Below, in pieces: positions 33,046 to 40,668 of a stretch of 45,845 nucleotides of DNA (position 1 is the stretch's first letter; every line of letters begins with the position of its first letter). The notes under the pieces are model-generated. The model made no database searches, had not been told where the DNA came from, and saw only the letters and a list, made by a program, of their open reading frames with translations. Origin of the DNA: DASREM01 sp035652095 (lineage in GTDB: Bacteria; Acidobacteriota; Terriglobia; Terriglobales; Acidobacteriaceae); contig DASREM010000044.1 of NCBI GenBank assembly GCA_035652095.1, forward strand, positions 1 through 45,845. Direction: 5' to 3'. The translations under genes were made by a program, and so were the position numbers.

Positions 33046-33768
33046 ATGACCAAAGTACCGTTTGGAGGCGGTCCAGCAGATGCTACAACAGGAACTCTGT
33101 CCGGCACCTCCGGATCGTTGGCCAAATGGTACATTGGCGTGAGGCACGAGCCAAGAACTATGCCAAATCTGCAAGAAGCAACTCTCGCCCGACTTTCTGG
33201 ATCCAGGGCACGGCGTCAAACAGTCTTATTCGCTAAAAACTTCATCAAGCATCCCATGCTGCTGGGCTCGTTCGTTCCCAGTTCACCTTTCCTGATTAAC
33301 CAGTTGCTGGCGCCGGTGGATTGGCGCCGGGCGCGCGTGGTAGTCGAGTTTGGGCCCGGGATTGGAAATATCTCGCGCGAGATTCTGAGCCGTATGCGGC
33401 CCGATGCGGTTCTGGTGGCGATCGAACTCAACCCGGAATTCGTCCGCTTTCTGCAGGACGACATCAACGATCTGCGCTTCCAGGTTGTGGAGGGTTCGGC
33501 GCTCGACATTCGAGACATTCTGAGCACCTTGCAACTGCCCCCGGTGGATTACATCGTGTCGGGTATTCCTTACAGCACGATTCCGCATGAGACGCGTTGC
33601 GATATCCTGCGCGAATCGCGCAGCATGTTGCAGAACGATGGCGCCATGCTGGTGTATCAGTTCACCCGGACGGTGTTGCCGTACCTGGAGCGCAGTTTCG
33701 GCAGGGTAGAGCAGGATTTCACGCTCTGGAACATACTGCCGGCACGAATCTTTCGCTGCACACTTTAA
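33046..33768 (+). CDS. SAM-dependent methyltransferase, phospholipid N-methyltransferase (PmtA)-like
   Basis: The conserved domain starts near residue 55 with LFAKNFIKHPMLLGSFVPSS, then VVEFGPGIGNISREIL (SAM-binding motif I) and VAIELNPEFVRFLQ (acidic end of strand 2), DYIVSGIPYS (motif IV) and LVYQFTRTVLPYLERSF. This pattern is that of the PmtA/rRNA-adenine-dimethylase-like group, where the members act on phosphatidylethanolamine. The ATG at 33046 has GGAGGAG at 33029-33035 and gives 240 residues; the ATG at 33160 gives 202 residues, the usual Pmt length, and the first 38 residues of the longer form look uninformative. Divergent from the sulfatase-like gene. Substrate (phospholipid or aminohopanoid) is not proven. 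Confidence 0.75.
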   Translation: MTKVPFGGGPADATTGTLSGTSGSLAKWYIGVRHEPRTMPNLQEATLARLSGSRARRQTVLFAKNFIKHPMLLGSFVPSSPFLINQLLAPVDWRRARVVVEFGPGIGNISREILSRMRPDAVLVAIELNPEFVRFLQDDINDLRFQVVEGSALDIRDILSTLQLPPVDYIVSGIPYSTIPHETRCDILRESRSMLQNDGAMLVYQFTRTVLPYLERSFGRVEQDFTLWNILPARIFRCTL

Positions 33769-33860
33769 GGACTCACTTCAAATAAACCCGCGTAGGACGA
33801 GCGCCCATGCCGCCGTCGCGGCTCTGATCGGTTAACGCGTCCCGGCCGGGATGGAATGCC

Positions 33861-34241
33861 TCACCCGTGCAGCAAGGCGACCCCGCCGGCAACCAGCAAC
33901 GCCGCAATCCACCGCCGGTGATCGACCCGCTCGTGCAGGAAGAACTTTGCCGCCACCGCATTGGCTACGAAAGTCAGGGAAGCCGAGGCCGGAGCCACCA
34001 GGCTGACATCACCCCACGACAGTCCGAACAGCAGGCCATAAAACGCAATCGTCATCGCCAGCAGACCGAGCAGGAAATAGCGGTTCCGAATCACGGTACC
34101 CACGACCTTGATCAGCCCGGACTGCTTCCGCAACTCGCCCAGGTCTCCTACTTCCTTCATGGCGTGCGAGAGCAGGACGTCCCCGCTCGTGGAAGCCACA
34201 ACAATCGCGGCGATCCCGCTCCAGGTGTAAAGCAGGTTCAC
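33861..34241 (-). CDS. Small EamA/DMT-family transporter subunit B
   Basis: 126 residues with four predicted membrane helices (about 5-25, 55-75, 80-100, 107-125), the half-size form of the drug/metabolite superfamily that works as a dimer. The FLLGLLAMTIAFYGLLFGLSWGDVSLVAPASASLTFVANAVAAKFFLHERV segment is typical of EamA. Its start overlaps the stop of the preceding small transporter gene by four bases, so the pair likely forms a heterodimer, as ArnE/ArnF do when they flip aminoarabinosyl-undecaprenyl phosphate. With hpnJ upstream, the cargo may be a lipid, but that is inference from position. Last gene of the hpnJ unit. Confidence 0.8.
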   Translation of the reverse strand: MNLLYTWSGIAAIVVASTSGDVLLSHAMKEVGDLGELRKQSGLIKVVGTVIRNRYFLLGLLAMTIAFYGLLFGLSWGDVSLVAPASASLTFVANAVAAKFFLHERVDHRRWIAALLVAGGVALLHG

Positions 34242-34663
34242 CGGTCCACCCTCACAGCCGCCGACTCCGCGGACCTCACCTTAGGGCGATGCGTAAGTTC
34301 GGGGCCCTGCGTCACAAAACCCACTCCGGAGGAAATCAGCAGAATGCCCAGCCAGCGCGTGATGCTCACCTGCTCATGCAGCCAGAATTTGGCCACCAGC
34401 GTCAGCAGAACATAGCCGAGCGAGGTGGCGGGAAGCACGTAGGTTAGATCAGCCCAGGAGAGCGCGGTCATGTACGAGGCAAAAAATCCCAGCAGGAACA
34501 GGATTCCGAGCGCAATCCAGGGATTCAATATGACCAGAAAAATGTCGTAGAGGCGGTGCGGAGAAATGCCTCCTACTTGCTTCATACCGTAGGAGAGAAG
34601 GGAATCGCCGACCGCCGCACACAAGGTCACGGCGGCCAGCACCAGATACTTGCGAAAGGTCAC
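34238..34663 (-). CDS. Small EamA/DMT-family transporter subunit A
   Basis: 141 residues, four membrane helices (about 6-24, 42-64, 69-92, 97-118) and a short polar tail (LTHRPKVRSAESAAVRVDR) that the partner lacks. The FFASYMTALSWADLTYVLPATSLGYVLLTLVAKFWLHEQVSITRWLGILLI part matches EamA and aligns with the same segment of the downstream gene (LSWADLTYVLPAT against LSWGDVSLVAPAS), so the two are paralogues. It begins nine bases after the hpnJ stop and ends in a four-base overlap. Coupled translation of hpnJ and both transporter halves is likely. Function as a lipid flippase is a hypothesis. Confidence 0.8.
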   Translation of the reverse strand: MTFRKYLVLAAVTLCAAVGDSLLSYGMKQVGGISPHRLYDIFLVILNPWIALGILFLLGFFASYMTALSWADLTYVLPATSLGYVLLTLVAKFWLHEQVSITRWLGILLISSGVGFVTQGPELTHRPKVRSAESAAVRVDR

Positions 34664-34672
34664 GCTGCTTTC

Positions 34673-36151
34673 CTAGGCGTTTGCAGGCTCCACGGCAGTG
34701 GCGGATTCGTCCTTTTGACGCTTGTCCTTCACCCACTGGTGCCGCGCGGCACGCAGTTTCAGGAACGTCTTTGCTTCCTTGTACAGGCGCTTCCGGTCAT
34801 TGCTGTCGAAAGCCGCCTTCTTCAGGATGCGGAATACCGCCTTCGGGCGGAAGTAGTACTCGTCATAGAAGCGATGTACTGCGTCCAGGATCTCCTCCGC
34901 CGGCAATCCCGGATACTGGATGTGCGCGAGTTGATGGCCACCCTCATCCACCATCTTGTTGTCGGCGACCATGAAGCCATTCTTCACCACAAAATCGTAG
35001 AGTTCGGTGCCGGGATATGCGTGCGCCACGGAAACCTGGATGGTTTCCACATCCAGTTCCTTGGCGAAGTTGATGGTGTTGCGAATCGTGTCACGCGTCT
35101 CGCCCGGCAATCCCAGAATAAAGTCTCCGTGCACTACCAGGCCGAGCTTATGGCAGTCCTTGGTGAACTGCCGCGCCCGTTCCACGGTCGCGCCCTTCTT
35201 GATGTTCTTCAGAATCTGCTGATCTCCGGATTCATAGCCGACGATCAACAGCCGGCACCCGGCTTCTTTCATGGCTTTCAGGGTTTCATAGTCGGTGGTC
35301 ACACGCGAGGTGCAGGACCAGGTCAGCCCCAGTGGCTTCAGCTTCGCGCACAGTTCAACCGTACGCGCCTTCTGGATGTTGAAGGTGTCGTCATCGAAGA
35401 AGAATTCTTTTACGTTCGGCCAATATTCCTTGGCGCGCGCCATCTCGCGGGCAACATCGTCGCTGGATCGTTTGCGCCAGGGATGCCCGCTCAATGTCTG
35501 CGGCCACAGGCAGAAGGTACATTGCGCCGGGCACCCGCGAGTGGTGTACAGCGACACAAACGGGTGCAGCAGGAAGGGGACGTTGTATCGCGTGACGTCA
35601 AGATCGCGCTTGTAAACATCGGTCACGTGCGGCAACGCATCCAGGTCCTGGATCTGCGGCGCGTCTGGATTGTGTACCACTTTGCCGTCTTGCAGGAAGG
35701 AAACTCCATGAATCTCCTCGAGCGACTTGCCATTCGCGTAATCCACCACTGCGTAGTCGAATTCCTTGCGGCACACAAAATCAATGTCGGGACAATCGCG
35801 CAACGACTTCTCAGGCAACACGCTGACATGCGGGCCCACAAACGCAATCTTGATTTTGGGATTCGCCTCTTTGATCTTCCGTGCCAGGCGGATGTCCCCT
35901 GGAAAACCCGGCGTGCTGGTAAACAGCACCAGGAATTCGTAACCCTTGGCGATGGTGATGGTTTCCTCGGCGGAAACGTGGTGCGGCGGAGCGTCCAGCA
36001 GCCGCGAGCCTTCCAGCATGCCGGCCGGGTACGCCAGCCACACCGGGTACCAGTACGACTCGATTTCACGGGTTGCGGGCCAGCGCGAACCGGCGCCGCC
36101 ATCAAAGTTTTCAAAGGACGGGGGATTCAGAAACAATGTTTTCAAAGGCAT
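34673..36151 (-). CDS. hpnJ: Hopanoid-associated radical SAM protein HpnJ
   Basis: Radical SAM enzyme linked in other bacteria to the ring contraction that forms the cyclitol ether head group of bacteriohopanetetrol. 492 residues. The N-terminal LFLNPPSFENFDGGAGSRW and ESYWYPVWLAYPAGML are signatures of HpnJ; residues 60-160 resemble a B12-binding-like domain; the cluster motif is TTRGCPAQCTFC (C-x3-C-x2-C, about 212-223), followed by FFFDDDTFN and GYESGDQQILKNIKKG. The C-terminal third is helical (FYDEYYFRPKAVFRILKKA). Genes for HpnI and HpnK, its usual partners, are not here. Upstream 209 bases (36152-36360) hold only a weak TACAAT (36261-36256) and an ACCGG/CCGGT hairpin; no ribosome site is clear at the ATG. 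Confidence 0.9.
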   Translation of the reverse strand: MPLKTLFLNPPSFENFDGGAGSRWPATREIESYWYPVWLAYPAGMLEGSRLLDAPPHHVSAEETITIAKGYEFLVLFTSTPGFPGDIRLARKIKEANPKIKIAFVGPHVSVLPEKSLRDCPDIDFVCRKEFDYAVVDYANGKSLEEIHGVSFLQDGKVVHNPDAPQIQDLDALPHVTDVYKRDLDVTRYNVPFLLHPFVSLYTTRGCPAQCTFCLWPQTLSGHPWRKRSSDDVAREMARAKEYWPNVKEFFFDDDTFNIQKARTVELCAKLKPLGLTWSCTSRVTTDYETLKAMKEAGCRLLIVGYESGDQQILKNIKKGATVERARQFTKDCHKLGLVVHGDFILGLPGETRDTIRNTINFAKELDVETIQVSVAHAYPGTELYDFVVKNGFMVADNKMVDEGGHQLAHIQYPGLPAEEILDAVHRFYDEYYFRPKAVFRILKKAAFDSNDRKRLYKEAKTFLKLRAARHQWVKDKRQKDESATAVEPANA

Positions 36152-36360
36152 AGATTTGAATGACTTATCTTACCATTCCTCTCTCAGATAGCGGGCGGAT
36201 ACACCCGTGCCGGACCAGGTTCGACGGCGCAAAAAACGAGAGTTCCCCTGAGAATATTGTACTTAACCATACCGGCTTGGGACCGGTTCCGGCAATGGAT
36301 TTGCGCCCAACCTGCCATTTGATGCACCGAGGGGCGGAAATAGCCCTTGGGTGGGGTTCA

Positions 36361-37668
36361 TTAACGGGGAAGCCCTACCCAGTTTTCCAGCTCGCCGGTT
36401 GCCCGCAGAAGCGTGATTTGCGCTTTTTCCAGCTCGTAATTGGTGTCGCCCAGGCTGATGAACCGTTCGCCGGCCTGTTCGCGCGCGTCCTCGACGTCGT
36501 GGAAAGACGCGCTCCCTGCATCCAGCCGGACTTGCAGTGCCTGCAAATTGGACTGCGCAATCTGGTATTCCAGGTCCGCCACCTGCTGCGCCGCCGCCAG
36601 CTGCTCGACCGATCGCTGCAGCCGGAGTGTCTGTTCTGAAACTTCATTCCTGGCGCGTTCCGCGTCTCGCTTCGCGCGAACCGCGTCAGCATCGGCTCCG
36701 TCGGCCTTGGCGCGCTGCGAGGCGTTAAAGAATGGAAAGCGCAACACGACGCCGATTGTGGCATTGTGCCGCTGAAAACTTCCAGGCTGGAAGAATTGCT
36801 GGTAGTCGCTGATGGCAGTAGATAACAGCGCGTACTGAGCCGCGAAGTCGGCGCTCGGCCACAGGGCCTTGTGTTCGGCTTTCGCGCGGAACATCTGCGC
36901 CGTCGCGCGAATCTCAGCCACCTGCACCGCCGGACTGCTTACCGCCGCCTTCGAAGCCAGGTCATCCTCCTGCCGTACTTCGGGCAGCGAGGGAATGGAT
37001 TCCGGTACGGTTTGAATCGAGTTCGCGGGAAGCCCGGTCAGGTGCGACAGGCGGCTGCGCAGCACGTCAATCTCTCCTTGCGCCTGGCTGATGTGCAGAC
37101 GAATTCGGGCGCTGGTGAGCTTTGCCCTGTTCCTTTCGAGAGGATTGTCCACTCCCGCCTGCACTCGCTGTTCGACCACCTGCTCCAGTTTCGCGGCTTC
37201 GACCTGCTCGCTCTCCAGGTGTCCCAGCGATTGCTGCCAGCGGTTCAGCGCTGTATACGCCAGCACCGTGTCCTGGATGGTCTGGTTGCGCTGATCTTTC
37301 GTCTGCACCTTGGTGGCGCTCCAGTCGGCTTGCGCTGCGCGCACGAATTCACGCAAGGAGAAATTCACCGCCGGCGACTGCCCCGTGAAGTTCACGATCG
37401 ATGGCGCCGATCCTTCGAGGCTGAGAGGATAGCCGTACGCCTTGCCCAGCCCCGAGCCCACCGTGAGCTGTGGGATGTATTGGTCCTTGAGTTCCCGGTA
37501 GCCCGCGTAGGCGCGCTGTTCGTCCTGACCGGCCGCGGCCATGGTGGTGCTATGCGTGAGCGCAAGTTGCACCGCCTTGACCAGGGGAACAGGTTCCGCC
37601 CACAGGCTGGTTGACAGAGAGAAGCCTAATGCAAGCAACAGTCCGGTACAGCGCGATGTGCCTGTCAT
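36361..37668 (-). CDS. TolC-family outer membrane channel protein
   Basis: Outer-membrane efflux duct. 435 residues with a signal peptide (LLLALGFSLSTSLWA). Two related halves of alternating long helices and beta segments: the first around ALTHSTTMAAAGQDEQRAYAGY to LNRWQQSLGHLESEQVEAAKLEQ, the second from SSPAVQVAEIRATAQMFRAKAEHKALWPSADFAAQY to SVEQLAAAQQVADLEYQIAQSN. GVVLRFPFFNASQRAKADGA is the usual TolC strand-turn. The start ATG has GAAGGTGA upstream. It is the last gene of a hlyD-TPR-tolC unit; no inner-membrane pump (ABC, RND or MFS) is encoded with it. Substrate unknown. Confidence 0.88.
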   Translation of the reverse strand: MTGTSRCTGLLLALGFSLSTSLWAEPVPLVKAVQLALTHSTTMAAAGQDEQRAYAGYRELKDQYIPQLTVGSGLGKAYGYPLSLEGSAPSIVNFTGQSPAVNFSLREFVRAAQADWSATKVQTKDQRNQTIQDTVLAYTALNRWQQSLGHLESEQVEAAKLEQVVEQRVQAGVDNPLERNRAKLTSARIRLHISQAQGEIDVLRSRLSHLTGLPANSIQTVPESIPSLPEVRQEDDLASKAAVSSPAVQVAEIRATAQMFRAKAEHKALWPSADFAAQYALLSTAISDYQQFFQPGSFQRHNATIGVVLRFPFFNASQRAKADGADADAVRAKRDAERARNEVSEQTLRLQRSVEQLAAAQQVADLEYQIAQSNLQALQVRLDAGSASFHDVEDAREQAGERFISLGDTNYELEKAQITLLRATGELENWVGLPR

Positions 37669-37734
37669 CTTGTCACCTTCAATGAAGTTAAGAGGGAGTG
37701 CATCCCCAACAGATCAGAGATCAGAGCTGCGCGG

Positions 37735-38697
37735 TCAGCGATTCACCCGGTTGAGCGCATCCTGCGCCTGCGAGAAATTGTGCGCCATGCTGAGCGCGGC
37801 CTGGTATTCCTGCTTCGCAGCCTGCTTGTCGCCCTGCTTTTCCAGCAGCGTGCCCAGAAGATAGTGCGCTTTGAACGCGGGCGCCTGTTCTACGGTGGAG
37901 TTGGAAGCAAGGTAGCGTTTCAGCAACTGGATCGCGCTGGGAAGATTGCGGCCGGTGCGATTCAGGGTCTCAGCCGAGTCCACCAGCACCTCGGAATGAC
38001 CGCTCTGCACAGAGGTAGCGCGCTGGATCGCGTCCTCCATTTCGTCCAGGCGTTGCCGGTTCCGGAAAAAAAGCGCCAGGTTCAACCACGATTCCGCGCT
38101 GCCGTGGCTGGCTTCAATCGCCGCGCGATAATATTTTTCAGCTCCGGAGTAGTCCTTCTTTTTTTCGGCGATGCGGCCCAGCACCCAGTTGGCTTTTGCA
38201 GGATCGCGCTGCGCAATCGTCTGCGCCTGCGCCTCGGCCTTGTCTTTCCCTCCGCCGACGATTCCCGGCGCCTCGAGATAGAACTCCGCCAGGTCGGTCC
38301 GCGCTTCAACGTTATTGGGGTCCAGTTGCACGGCGGTTTCGAATGCGGAGCGGACTTTCTTCGCCATCCCGGCCGCGCTCCAGAAACTGACCCTGTCGGC
38401 CTTCTCCCCGTAAATCCGCCCCAGCCACATGTGGTACTGGCTGCTATTCGGCTCCAGGGAGACCGCCTTCTCGCAATTCTGGATCCCCGCATCCCAATTG
38501 TCCAATGCAAGGTAAGCGCGGCACAACAGGTTGTAGGACTGCGCGTCGTTGGGCTTGCTGTGAAGTTGTCCCTGCAGGCTGCTGATCGCGTCATCCACGC
38601 GGCCTGCGGCCAGCAACATTTGCGCTGGATCGGAGGCGAACATCCCAATGGGGAAAATCACGACAACTGCGAACAGAATGTGTTTGAGAAAACGCAT
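37735..38697 (-). CDS. Exported TPR-repeat protein
   Basis: 320 residues. Signal peptide MRFLKHILFAVVVIFPIGMFAS, then at least six tetratricopeptide units: AGRVDDAISSLQGQLHSKPND, SYNLLCRAYLALDNWDAGIQ, MWLGRIYGEKAD, ARTDLAEFYLEAPG, WVLGRIAEKKKDYSGAEKYYRAAI, and LLGTLLEKQGDKQAAKQEYQAAL. TPRs mediate protein contacts; here it would act in the periplasm. Its start is three bases after the hlyD stop and its end 66 bases before tolC, so it is co-transcribed with both. It may scaffold the envelope-spanning channel. No enzymatic motif. Confidence 0.82.
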   Translation of the reverse strand: MRFLKHILFAVVVIFPIGMFASDPAQMLLAAGRVDDAISSLQGQLHSKPNDAQSYNLLCRAYLALDNWDAGIQNCEKAVSLEPNSSQYHMWLGRIYGEKADRVSFWSAAGMAKKVRSAFETAVQLDPNNVEARTDLAEFYLEAPGIVGGGKDKAEAQAQTIAQRDPAKANWVLGRIAEKKKDYSGAEKYYRAAIEASHGSAESWLNLALFFRNRQRLDEMEDAIQRATSVQSGHSEVLVDSAETLNRTGRNLPSAIQLLKRYLASNSTVEQAPAFKAHYLLGTLLEKQGDKQAAKQEYQAALSMAHNFSQAQDALNRVNR

Positions 38698-38700
38698 CCG

Positions 38701-39948
38701 CTAGGGAACCACCTTTACCGGCAAGCCTTGCTTCAAAGGCTTGGAATTGACCGAGGCCAGCGCAACCACCATGTTCACGTCCAGCCCTTTTGTGATCTCA
38801 ACCTGAGTGAGGTTCGAAATCGAGGTCTGCACATCCCGCCTCACCAGCGAATTGTTTACGACCTGGTAGACGTACGGGCGGCTGTCATTTTGGCGGATCG
38901 ATTCCCGCGGCACCGTCAACACGTCGTGATCTTCAGCCGTCACAATTCGGATATCCACGTTGATATTGGGTAGCAGGAGGTAGTCCGGATTCTCCACGAT
39001 GCAAGTGGTCTCGCCCACGGTACGGGTTCCGCGGAGCCGCACCGTGGACGGGATATTGCTGATGGCGGAGCTCCACACCCGGCCGGACAAGCCGGCCCAG
39101 GTGACTTCGACGGGATCGCCCTTGCTCAAGCGGCCCACGTCCGGCTCGTCTACGAACGCGCGCACCAGTACGCGCGAGAGGTCCGCTTCCTGCAGAATCA
39201 GGTCCCCGGGGTTTACATACACGCCCTGCTTCACCGGCAGGGAATAGACAACCCCATCCACGGGCGCGCGCACATTCAGTTGACTCAGGATGTCCTGGGC
39301 CGCGGCATAAGCCGTTTTGGCCTGCTCGTGTTGCGCTTCGACCTTGGCGACTTCGGGCTTGGAATAGCGCTCCTTCAATTTCTGCTGCAGCAGTTTGACA
39401 TCGGTATCGTAGCGAGCTAGTTCGTTCTGGGCCGCGATGACTTCGCCGGAGGATGCGGCGCCGCTTTGCTGTAATTTCTTCAGCGCATCCAGGTTGCGTT
39501 GCGCCTGGTCGCGCGCGGCTTGCGCCTTGGTTAATTCGGATTGCGCGGTCAGCACTTCTTCCTGGGTGCCGCCGGTTGCGAGCGCGTTGATGTCCGCCTG
39601 CGAGCCGCGCAATTGCGCCATCGCCCGCGCTGCCTGATCGCGCGCCTCGGCATCATTCAACACCACCAGCAACTGGCCTTTCTTGACGTGCTCGCCCTCA
39701 CGAATCAGGACCCGCTTCACCACCGTCCCGATCGGGGCATGAGCCTCAAAATTCTCGACTGGCTCGACCTTGCCGTTGGTGGAAATCAAGCTGCGAATGG
39801 TTCCACGCTCCACCTTGGCAACACGGATCGGCACCGTATCGTCTTTGGACATGAATGATGCAAGCACAATCACGCCCAGAATGATCCCGACCGACCACAC
39901 GAGCCAGCGGTTGCGCGCAATAAAGCCCGAGTTTTGATAGTTCGCCAA
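38701..39948 (-). CDS. Periplasmic adaptor (HlyD/MacA-like membrane fusion protein)
   Basis: 415 residues. One N-terminal membrane anchor (LVWSVGIILGVIVLASF, about 15-32), then a biotinyl-lipoyl half (FEAHAPIGTVVKRVLIREGEHVKKGQLLVVLND), a long coiled coil (about 105-220), the second lipoyl half (LNVRAPVDGVVYSLPVKQGVYVNPGDLI), a beta-barrel (LVRAFVDEPDVGRLSKGDPVEV) and a membrane-proximal domain (PRESIRQNDSRPYVYQV). This links an inner-membrane transporter to TolC. Start codon is TTG at 39948; no ATG precedes in frame. The order hlyD-TPR-tolC without a pump is unusual; the pump must be elsewhere, or a neighbour such as the MFS protein on the other strand might serve. Confidence 0.88.
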   Translation of the reverse strand: MANYQNSGFIARNRWLVWSVGIILGVIVLASFMSKDDTVPIRVAKVERGTIRSLISTNGKVEPVENFEAHAPIGTVVKRVLIREGEHVKKGQLLVVLNDAEARDQAARAMAQLRGSQADINALATGGTQEEVLTAQSELTKAQAARDQAQRNLDALKKLQQSGAASSGEVIAAQNELARYDTDVKLLQQKLKERYSKPEVAKVEAQHEQAKTAYAAAQDILSQLNVRAPVDGVVYSLPVKQGVYVNPGDLILQEADLSRVLVRAFVDEPDVGRLSKGDPVEVTWAGLSGRVWSSAISNIPSTVRLRGTRTVGETTCIVENPDYLLLPNINVDIRIVTAEDHDVLTVPRESIRQNDSRPYVYQVVNNSLVRRDVQTSISNLTQVEITKGLDVNMVVALASVNSKPLKQGLPVKVVP

Positions 39949-40092
39949 CGCTATGATTTACCGTAGAAGACTATTAAATGTACCACTTACAGCCACTGCT
40001 GGGTTTGAAGGAGTACCACAAACATTTAGATGCCCTCTCCCGGGCAAAAAATCCGAAATCTTGCCACGCCCCTGAACCTCTGCATACACCGC

Positions 40093-40098
40093 TAGAAT
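40093..40098 (+). promoter_or_regulatory. -10 box giving a probable leaderless queF transcript
   Basis: TAGAAT at 40093-40098 lies six bases before the queF ATG, the same arrangement as at the mini-ferredoxin gene (11049-11061). There is no Shine-Dalgarno. No convincing -35 box is seen at 16-18 bases upstream. Confidence 0.5.
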
Positions 40099-40104
40099 AG
40101 AGTC

Positions 40105-40524
40105 ATGTCGAACGCAACCCGATACACGCCCGAACACGCCGCAGCGGGCCTTGACCACGCATTCCCAGCCATCGAAACCTGGCCCAATCAGTTTCCCGGT
40201 TACGAGATTATCGTTGACGATCCCGAGTTCACCTCGGTGTGTCCCAAGACCGGATTGCCCGACTTCGGCGTGCTCACCATCCGCTACATGCCAGACCAGA
40301 ACTGCCTGGAATTGAAGTCGCTGAAGGAATACCTGCAGTCCTACCGCAACCTGGGAATCTTCCAGGAAAACATTGTGAACCGCGTGTTAGAAGATGTTGT
40401 GCGCTGGGCTAAACCGGTGTGGGCCGAAGTCAAGGGCGACTTCCGTCCCCGCGGCGGAATCTCGACCGTAGTCATCGCCAAGTGGCCCCGGCCGGAGAAG
40501 AAAATTTCCTTTCATGCGACGTAG
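40105..40524 (+). CDS. queF: NADPH-dependent 7-cyano-7-deazaguanine reductase (QueF)
   Basis: Reduces preQ0 to preQ1 in queuosine tRNA modification, in the cytoplasm. 139 residues, the short unimodular type. Catalytic Cys46 (EFTSVCPKTGLPDFG) forms the thioimide and Asp53 is the proton donor; the ELKSLKEYLQSYRN segment is the QueF-family NADPH-binding motif, and QENIVNRVLEDVV and FRPRGGISTVV complete the T-fold. No queC, queD or queE nearby, so preQ0 must be made elsewhere or imported. A preQ1 riboswitch was looked for upstream and not found. Confidence 0.95.
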   Translation: MSNATRYTPEHAAAGLDHAFPAIETWPNQFPGYEIIVDDPEFTSVCPKTGLPDFGVLTIRYMPDQNCLELKSLKEYLQSYRNLGIFQENIVNRVLEDVVRWAKPVWAEVKGDFRPRGGISTVVIAKWPRPEKKISFHAT

Positions 40525-40554
40525 TGTCTTTGCTGATTAAGAAAGTTTGGAATC

Positions 40555-40610
40555 CACAAAGGGCACGAAGTCACAAGAAGTTTCGTTGGTGCCACTTGGT
40601 GTCCTTGGTG
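40555..40610. repeat. Imperfect inverted repeat of a dispersed intergenic type
   Basis: CACAAAGGGCACGAAGT (from 40555) and the inverse of GTGCCACTTGGTGTCCTTGGTG (ending 40610) pair with several mismatches. Sequences of the form CACAAAGGGCACGAAG..CCTTGGTG occur in many copies in unrelated GC-rich genomes, in my recollection. Only one copy is present here. The rest of the 144-base gap between queF and the MFS gene holds no other feature I can see. Confidence 0.35.
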
Positions 40611-40668
40611 CTTCAGACTTTTCTGTGAACCCAGTGCCCTCCGAGGTTAATGGCTTTGAGCAGGGCAC

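Noticed and set aside
34673..36151. Radical SAM protein as HpnP or HpnR methylase, or HpnH
   Set aside because: The FDGGAGSR and ESYWYPVWLA blocks are specific for HpnJ, and the length and layout do not fit HpnH.
34556..36163. 535-codon open frame on the plus strand
   Set aside because: Antisense to hpnJ, whose motifs are unmistakable; composition is that of a shadow frame.
39959..40104. Possible preQ1 riboswitch before queF
   Set aside because: CCCTCTCCCGGGCAAAAAA superficially recalls preQ1-I, but the stem and A-rich tail do not pair as required, and the transcript seems to start at the ATG.
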